Below, in pieces: positions 58,316 to 64,000 of a stretch of 64,000 nt of DNA (position 1 is the first letter of the stretch; each line of letters opens with the position of its first letter). The notes below the pieces were generated by a model. It searched no databases. It was not told the DNA's origin and saw only the letters and a list, made by a program, of their open reading frames with translations. The translations under genes were made by a program, and so were the position numbers. Origin of the DNA: Aphidius gifuensis (Eukaryota > Arthropoda > Insecta > Hymenoptera > Braconidae); NCBI RefSeq assembly GCF_014905175.1, contig NC_057791.1, positions 6,820,001-6,884,000 of the forward strand, read 5' to 3'.

Positions 58316-60262
58316 CTAACATTCAATAGATGTAACGGTGCTCAAAACATATTCATTTTTTATTTTTATTTTTGTACATTTATAGTAAATTATCCACTCT
58401 GGCTTACTATTAGAACTAGAACTAGAACTATTGCGTCTATCTAAGTTCATAGATTTTTCATTCAAACTCAAAATTGTATTATATTTATCAGAATTATCTA
58501 TGTGTTTAGCTGCTCGCATAAAAAAACCAGAAACTAATACTTTTTTAATATTAATTTTACTGTCTTTTGTAAATTTTAATTCTAAATTTTCTGCTAAATT
58601 TAATTTTTTTGCAATTTGAATTAATTGGTCATATGTATTTGAAGCATATTTTCATGATATTTCATTTAGAAAATTTTCTTTACACCACTGATCTTTCTTT
58701 TTTGAATTTTTATAACGTTTAAAAATGTTTAATAATGTTAAAAAATCATTATCATCAATTATAAATTGATTCATTGCTTTTGCACATTTTTCAGTCAATT
58801 CTTTATTTGGAATTATAAATACTTATGGACTTTCCAGCATTGAAACAATTTTAAATATTGAATCAGTACAATTATACTGATATGATTCAAATAAAATTTT
58901 AGCCAAACATGGTTTTACTGGAAATTTTTGTGATATTTTACCAAGTTCAGTAATTTGTTGATCATCTTCGAGGCATCCATAGTGTATTAAATTTTCAAGT
59001 GTTGAAAGTAATTTTCTTAGTGGCACAGGATCTACAAATCCAAATAAATTCAAATCAACATAACCAATTGTTTTCAATTGTAAAAACATACTCTCTATAT
59101 TTTCAAAAATCATTTCACTTTCTCGATTATCTATTATTATTATAATCATTTTGAGAATACATGCGATAACATGTGCCTTTACATACTCTTCCAGTACGAC
59201 CTTTTCGCTGATTAGCACATGCTTTTGATATTTTTATCATTGGCAATTCTTAAATTTGTTCTTTGTAATTATAATACGATTCTTTTATATAACCACTATC
59301 AATTACGAACATAATATTATCTATAGTTAATGATGTTTCAGCAATATTTGTTGCTAAAATTACTCTTCTTTCTTTTCGCTTCTTTAAAGCCTTGTCTTGA
59401 TTACTTTTTGATAATCATCCTTGAAGATGAATAATAGATAATTCCGTTAAGGGAGATGTTTGCTTTAATTTACATTCAATATATTTTTCTGTATTCAAAA
59501 TATCTTCTTTACCCGGCAAAAAAACTAATATATCACCATTTGTATTATTAAAATGAATTTGAACTATTAGTTCTGCAATTTTTTCTAATATCTCATGAAT
59601 TCCATTAGCAGATTGTTCATCATCAGGACATTCATTATCATAAATTATTCCAATTGGATATGTAAAACCAGGTATTGAAAGAAGTGGTGATTTATCAAAA
59701 ATTTTTTGAAATTTTGCAGCGTCAAGAGTTGCACTCATGATAATTATTTTTAAATTATCTGTATTTTTCAATGGATAGTATACTAATGAAATCAACATAT
59801 CAATATTAATTCGACGTTCATGTGCTTTATCAATAATTATTATATAATATTTATCATTTTTTATATCTGATATTACTTCATGTAAGAAGACTCCTGTTGT
59901 CATAAATATTAATTTTGTAGTTTCATCGTATATTCTGTCAAATCGAACATTATAACCAACGATAGTACCAAGTTCAACGTCAATTTCAGATGCAACTCTT
60001 TTTGCAAGCTCTATTGCTACAACTTTTCGTGGTTACACACAATTGATTTTGTATTATTTATTTTTCTAGAATATTCTAAACACCATTGAGGTATTTGAGT
60101 TGATTTACCAAACCCAGTTTCTCCTGTAACAATTATGCACTTGTTTTCTTTTTCTTCTAAAAGATCCATAAATATTCGTTTATAATTGTAGACTGGTAAT
60201 CGTTTACGTTTTTTCAAATCTTGCAGATATTTTTCTAAGTATTTAATACTAATATTCCCAAA
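58316..60262 (-). pseudogene. DHX15-like DEAH-box helicase, intronless and frameshifted
   Basis: Minus-strand segments cover nearly the whole DHX15/Prp43 helicase in order: KRLPVYNYKRIF, motif I GETGFGKSTQIPQWC, motif Ia region PRKVVAIELAKRV, GYNVRFDRIYDET, motif II as IIIDKAHERR (Lys where DEAH has Glu), motif III SATLDA, VFLPGKEDI, motif V ATNIAETSLTID, motif VI QRKGRTGR, FGFVDPVPLRKLLSTLENL, LTELGK-like ITELGKISQKFP, then QWCKENFLNE and KPEWIIYYKC near the end. DHX15 acts in spliceosome disassembly and ribosome biogenesis. No introns, several stops (about 59415, 59245 and 58665) and at least three frame changes indicate a dead, diverged retrocopy or captured gene rather than the host DHX15. 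Confidence 0.8.
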
Positions 60263-60480
60263 AACTTAAAAACCTCCGCCATCCATCAATTCGGCAATGT
60301 AAAATTGGATTAGTTTTTTTTAGTTTTTTTAATTTTTCAGTTTTTTCTAAAAACTAAAAACCTCCGCCGTCCATCAATTCGGCAATGTAAAAATCGATTT
60401 AGTTTTTTTTTCTCAAAACTAAAAACCTCCGCCGTCTATCAATTCGGCAATGTAAAAATCGATTTAGTTTTGTTTAGTTC
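60263..60480. repeat. Tandem repeat, three units
   Basis: AAAAACCTCCGCCRTCYATC followed by AATTCGGCAATGTAAAA and ATYGGATTAGTTTTTT occurs three times with a spacing of about 65-90 bases. It directly flanks the 5' end of the helicase copy. The CCTCCGCC core is GC-rich compared with its flanks. Confidence 0.9.
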
Positions 60481-61666
60481 TTTTTTTTAGTTTTTTCTAA
60501 AAAAAAAAAAGTTTGAACGTTCAAAAAGACGAATACGAAAAAAAAATAAAAAATTCAAAAAAGTAATGGAGTTTGAAGTATGAACATCGTTTTTTTTTGA
60601 GGTTAGGTGCAATTTTTTTTACTAAAAAATTGTTCACATCAGGACAAACAGTTTTTCTAAATAAAACTTTTCGAAAAATCAATTTTTTTTTCGAAACTTC
60701 GTACAACAACTATCCTAAATATTATTTTTAAGATGTAACACTGGAGTTAGAGTGTATTACTACAGTATTTACTGTCATTGAAGCTGTACGAACTAATAAC
60801 TTATTTAGAAATTACGAAGATATTAATCATCACCTTAGTCAATCTCCGTTACTTATGATTACACCAACTGTCGATATGGTCCATTCATTTGTGCTCAATT
60901 TTATGTACTTGGTGGCCTTTAGTGTAATAGATTAGTTGCTAGAGTATTGGTTTTCGAAGAAAAGCAACAAGCCATTCAGAACTAGCCGAACTTGCAAAAA
61001 CGAAGTCTCCAGAAGACTAGAATTAATTAGAAAAATTTACCAACAGAATTTCCAAGAAAAATGCGTATGTTGTTGGAGTTTTCTAAATATAAAGCAAAGA
61101 GAAAATATGAAAATTAAGAGATCGCTACGATCACCCACTAATACATTTGCTTCGTCGACTTCATGAATATAATACAATTAATCGTAAAACCCCATTACTG
61201 TTCGAAATACAGGTTATTAGAGAACATAATAACGAAATAAAAAGATTGAAATACAGAGAAGGAGAATTGACTCCACAAGCACCTGACAACATAGTCTTAC
61301 TTAAGAATCGCCACATTGTTTAATTAAAATCACGAAGAAAGAAGTGATAATATTCTAGTAAATGGCTTACAATGGAAGGTCACATCTATGATTATCCTGA
61401 AATGAAGTTAGGTGAATTACACTCATGGGAATTGAAAAATCCAACAACAACAATCGTTAACACATTTCCAGTACAAATTATAATCAGTAAAATGATAATG
61501 ATTACTTTGAAGTCAAATGACAGAACTCAAAGAAATAATTATTTTGCAAAACCATTACTTCATGGTTACACAACAGTAAAGGAATTTGTTTATCAAAATC
61601 GAAGCGTGTAGATTGCTAACGTATTTTTGCATAATAAATTTTTCATTTTGAACTCGTATATTGGCT
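60481..61666 (+). other. Unassigned coding-like remnants
   Basis: Frame-broken plus-strand pieces occur: TLELECITTVFTVIEAVRTN (about 60740), RRLELIRKIYQQNFQEK (about 61000), TPLLFEIQVIREHNNEIKRL (about 61190) and a 79-codon ORF at 61372-61611 (HIYDYPEMKLGELHSWEL). The first two are weakly reminiscent of a BEL/Pao integrase, but not enough to call. The rest is unrecognised. Confidence 0.3.
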
Positions 61667-62980
61667 TTATTTTAATTTTTTTATTGTCATTTTGTGAGTG
61701 CAGTCCAGTAAATACATTAAGATTTTTTTCTCATAATTTTCATTTTCTTCACCAGGAGCATAGGGTGAGTTTATTATATTTTTGGCTGGTAGATCTTTCC
61801 TTGTCTTTTCATTTTGAGCAAATAACTTTTTATTTGTCATTAAATCATATAGTTTTTTTTTTTGCAACTCTTAGTGGTCTGCCACCATGCCAGTCTCGAG
61901 CATCAGTAAAAGTTTTTCTAATCACTGTAATAACTGACATCATATCAGCATCTTCAAATTGAAGGATTCCATCTATACAATAAAGAATAATAACATTACT
62001 TTTCCTACGAAAACCACGAAAATGTTTGAAAGTTTGACTTATCTTTTCAGTTTACCGTTTAAAACATCAATATAATTTAAGAAAGTCAGCGCTAGATACT
62101 ATTTTTCTATCAGTCAATTTGACTGCTGTGTAACCCATTTCTAGATCATTTGAGAGAAAAGTACTGATTACACTTTTAGCACTTGTTAAGTTATTCAAAC
62201 GTACAATTTCATTATTCAATAAAGAATCCTCCAAAAGCTTTTCAAATTCTTTCAACTTTGATTCCTTTTTTATTAGCAGAGTAATATTATGTTCATCTCT
62301 TAAAAGTAAAAGTAAGAATTTTGACAGAGTAGCTGCATATTTTATTGTTTCCATTTTCAACTGTAATATTTCTTCACCTGAAGCCTTACATGTGGCATCA
62401 AATTGAGAAAATTTATTATTTATTTCATCAATTCCTTTGATTATTAAATTTAGGGTGTCCATCACAATAAGTATTGTGCTTCAAAGTTTCTGCATTCCTT
62501 TTTTTATCGGGTTAAGTGTTTTTTCGTCTATAATTATATCATAATTATTATTTTCGGGTTGAACATCTTCTGAACGTAAAATCAAACTTTCAGTAATGAT
62601 ATAATTTTTATTACTGTTATCGAAGTTTAATATGTTTGGTGATATCTCATGAGGGTCTGTAAGAAAATATTTTTACTATTGACTTATTTATCTATTATTT
62701 ATGATAATAATTGTTTGATAGACGTACCTATACTTAATGAGTTTATTTAAGTAATTCCTCTAGTTTCATGAACATCTGTCTGAACTTGAATTGTCACATT
62801 TTTTATTTTTTTTCTTAACCATGGTTCATCATCTGATTCAACGTTTTGTTGTTTCATAATAAAACGTCTCATGTCATCGTTGATTTCTTGAAGTTAATAT
62901 CCAGGATCTGATTCATCAGTCAATGCATGAAGATTTGTTAGTAGAGGAGTTATAAGAGTTCTGGCACACTTAATATTCAT
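61667..62980 (-). pseudogene. Decayed multi-exon gene, DUF4806-like segment
   Basis: Four minus-strand exon-like blocks are seen. Block 1 is 62980-62722, starting MNIKCARTLITPLLTNLHAL, with two in-frame TAA codons and a GTACGT donor. Block 2 is 62660-62470 (DPHEISPNILNFDNSN, RSEDVQPENNNYDIIID). Block 3 is 62465-62067 (LNLIIKGIDEINNKFSQFD, ESKLKEFEKLLEDSLLNNE, LSNDLEMGYTAVKL), whose spacing of residues resembles DUF4806 domains found in insect proteins and transposon accessory proteins. Block 4 is about 61990-61667 (FEDADMMSVITVIRKTFTDA, RDWHGGRPLRVAKKK). Stops and a frame break near 62470 indicate decay. The DUF4806 call is by general pattern only. Confidence 0.4.
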
Positions 62981-63760
62981 GGGTGGGTGGCCGGGTGGGT
63001 GGTGTGCGAGGGTGGTTGAGGGAGAAGGTAGTGAAAGGCAGAAGACGCGCCGTCATTTTTTTTTTTTTGAAAATAAAAAAAGTGTTTAGAGGGAGATTTG
63101 AAGGGTGGACGTTCAAAGTGAAAGTCCAGCACGCTATCCCCAGGACCACGGCAGCAACTTGATGTGATGGAAATAGGTGAGGTGAGTGATACTTTGTTTT
63201 AAAAAATGATTTGTTGGAGAATGGAATTCATTTTTTTAATTTATGGGCTATAACGATGAAAAATATTGAAAATAACATGAGTCTTCGCTAGAAATAATTA
63301 TCGCTATGAAAGAAATTTTATTGTTTATAACAATAACATGATATATTTCAAGAATTTATTTTGAGAAAGGGTTGAAGAAATATATATTTTTTTTTTTTTT
63401 TCAAATATTTATTTTTTTTTATTTCCAAGAGTTGTAAGATTTTTGATGAAATGTTTTTTTTTTTTAAAGACGAGAGGTTTTATGATAAATTTACAATGAT
63501 CATAGAAAGATATCTAAAATTATGAACCTGCAAGATTTATCCCACTGCGTTTTTAACCTTCAGAAAAGAGGGGTTGCATAAGGAAATTTTATTGAAAAGA
63601 GCTAAAAAGGTCATTTTATTTTAAGTGTTTCGAGTGTGAACATCGATTTAGAAATAAAAAATGTCAAGAATATTCAGCCTTGGAGAATCAGAAGATAGAG
63701 ACTTTGTGCTTCCGGAACCCTTATACTTAACAAAACAAATTGTGTTGTGAAAGGTTTGTA
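62981..63760 (+). other. GC-rich patch, possible 5' exon with GTGAGT donor
   Basis: 62985-63195 is strikingly GC-rich for this window (GGGTGGGTGG runs, then GGACGTTCAAAGTG and CAGGACCACGGCAGCAAC). It ends ATGGAAATAGGTGAG followed by GTGAGT (63184). This would fit a first exon of a plus-strand host gene with a start codon a few residues before the donor, continuing beyond the window. No protein can be recognised from five codons. The rest to 63760 is AT-rich. Confidence 0.3.
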
Positions 63761-63761
63761 T

Positions 63762-63786
63762 TTATATATATATATATATATATATT
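63762..63786. repeat. (TA)n microsatellite
   Basis: A short TA run directly before the GC-richer element at 63787. Confidence 0.9.
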
Positions 63787-64000
63787 GTAACGAGATTTGG
63801 CAGATCTCGCGCTCCCGAAAATAATTAGAGGTCTGGTCTGAGGGGTTTTATCGACTAAGACGCTAATTAATACCACCGGTTTGTGAGTGGCCTCGGTAGT
63901 GACATCCATTTTCGCCTGAATGTCAGTGTTGACTTGGTAGACATCCACCAGGAGTGGATAATCCGGATTCCTACCCTGGCTACGACAGATTCGTATCCCC
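63787..64000. mobile_element. GC-richer element cut by the window end, possibly LTR
   Basis: TGTAACGAGATTTGG begins abruptly after the TA run, and composition shifts to near-balanced GC. The TG start suggests an LTR of a retrotransposon oriented into the right flank. A 73-codon minus ORF across it has no recognised domain. Because the other end is outside the window, the call is tentative. Confidence 0.35.

Noticed and set aside
1..64000. tRNA, rRNA or bacterial-type operons
   Set aside because: No cloverleaf-like or rRNA-like sequence was recognised by eye, and introns, composition and transposons are those of an animal genome; a covariance-model scan would be needed to exclude tRNAs fully.

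Overview
The window is AT-rich nuclear DNA from an animal, almost certainly an insect. Genes have introns, and long homopolymers and simple repeats are everywhere. The only confidently recognised host gene is homothorax (hth, the Meis-family TALE homeobox gene) on the + strand. Its last part lies in the first 13 kb: a 59-bp exon carrying the end of the homeodomain, a 9.1-kb intron, and a terminal coding exon with an insect-type Hth C-terminus. The AT content, the hth tail and the mix of decayed transposons would fit a parasitoid hymenopteran, but that placement is an inference.

From about 18.3 kb to the end, nearly everything readable is mobile or decayed: a LINE (minus), a Mutator-like transposase pseudogene (minus), a DIRS-like element interrupted by a probable solo LTR, a Polinton/Maverick-type DNA polymerase B fragment, a GC-richer two-part ORF of unknown origin (minus), a Crypton-like tyrosine recombinase fragment, a Copia fragment, a PIF/Harbinger transposase with a convergent SANT-like partner, and two BEL/Pao copies in inverted orientation (38.8-40.4 kb plus, 42.1-45.2 kb minus).

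From 46.4 to 55.6 kb lies what I read as one element of about 9.1 kb. It has a 20-bp exact terminal inverted match, subterminal arrays of a GTATTGAAA-type motif, and a three-exon tnp2/EnSpm-CACTA-like transposase whose splice phases agree. That transposase is broken by what looks like one extra T in a T run. Its large intron hosts a 2.4-kb foldback element.

The most unusual theme is a set of nested foldback elements (27.3-28.8, 30.7-33.1 and 49.3-51.7 kb). They have long inverted arms around a core of smaller hairpins or satellite repeats. Two share similar arm sequence, and two share a 17-bp module of the form TAGCTAAGKAAAARATR.

The last 8 kb hold an intronless, frameshifted DHX15-like helicase copy with DKAH in place of DEAH, a decayed minus-strand multi-exon gene resembling DUF4806 proteins, a GC-rich stretch that could be a host 5' exon, and the start of another GC-richer element cut by the window edge. 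No tRNA, rRNA or CRISPR feature was recognised.
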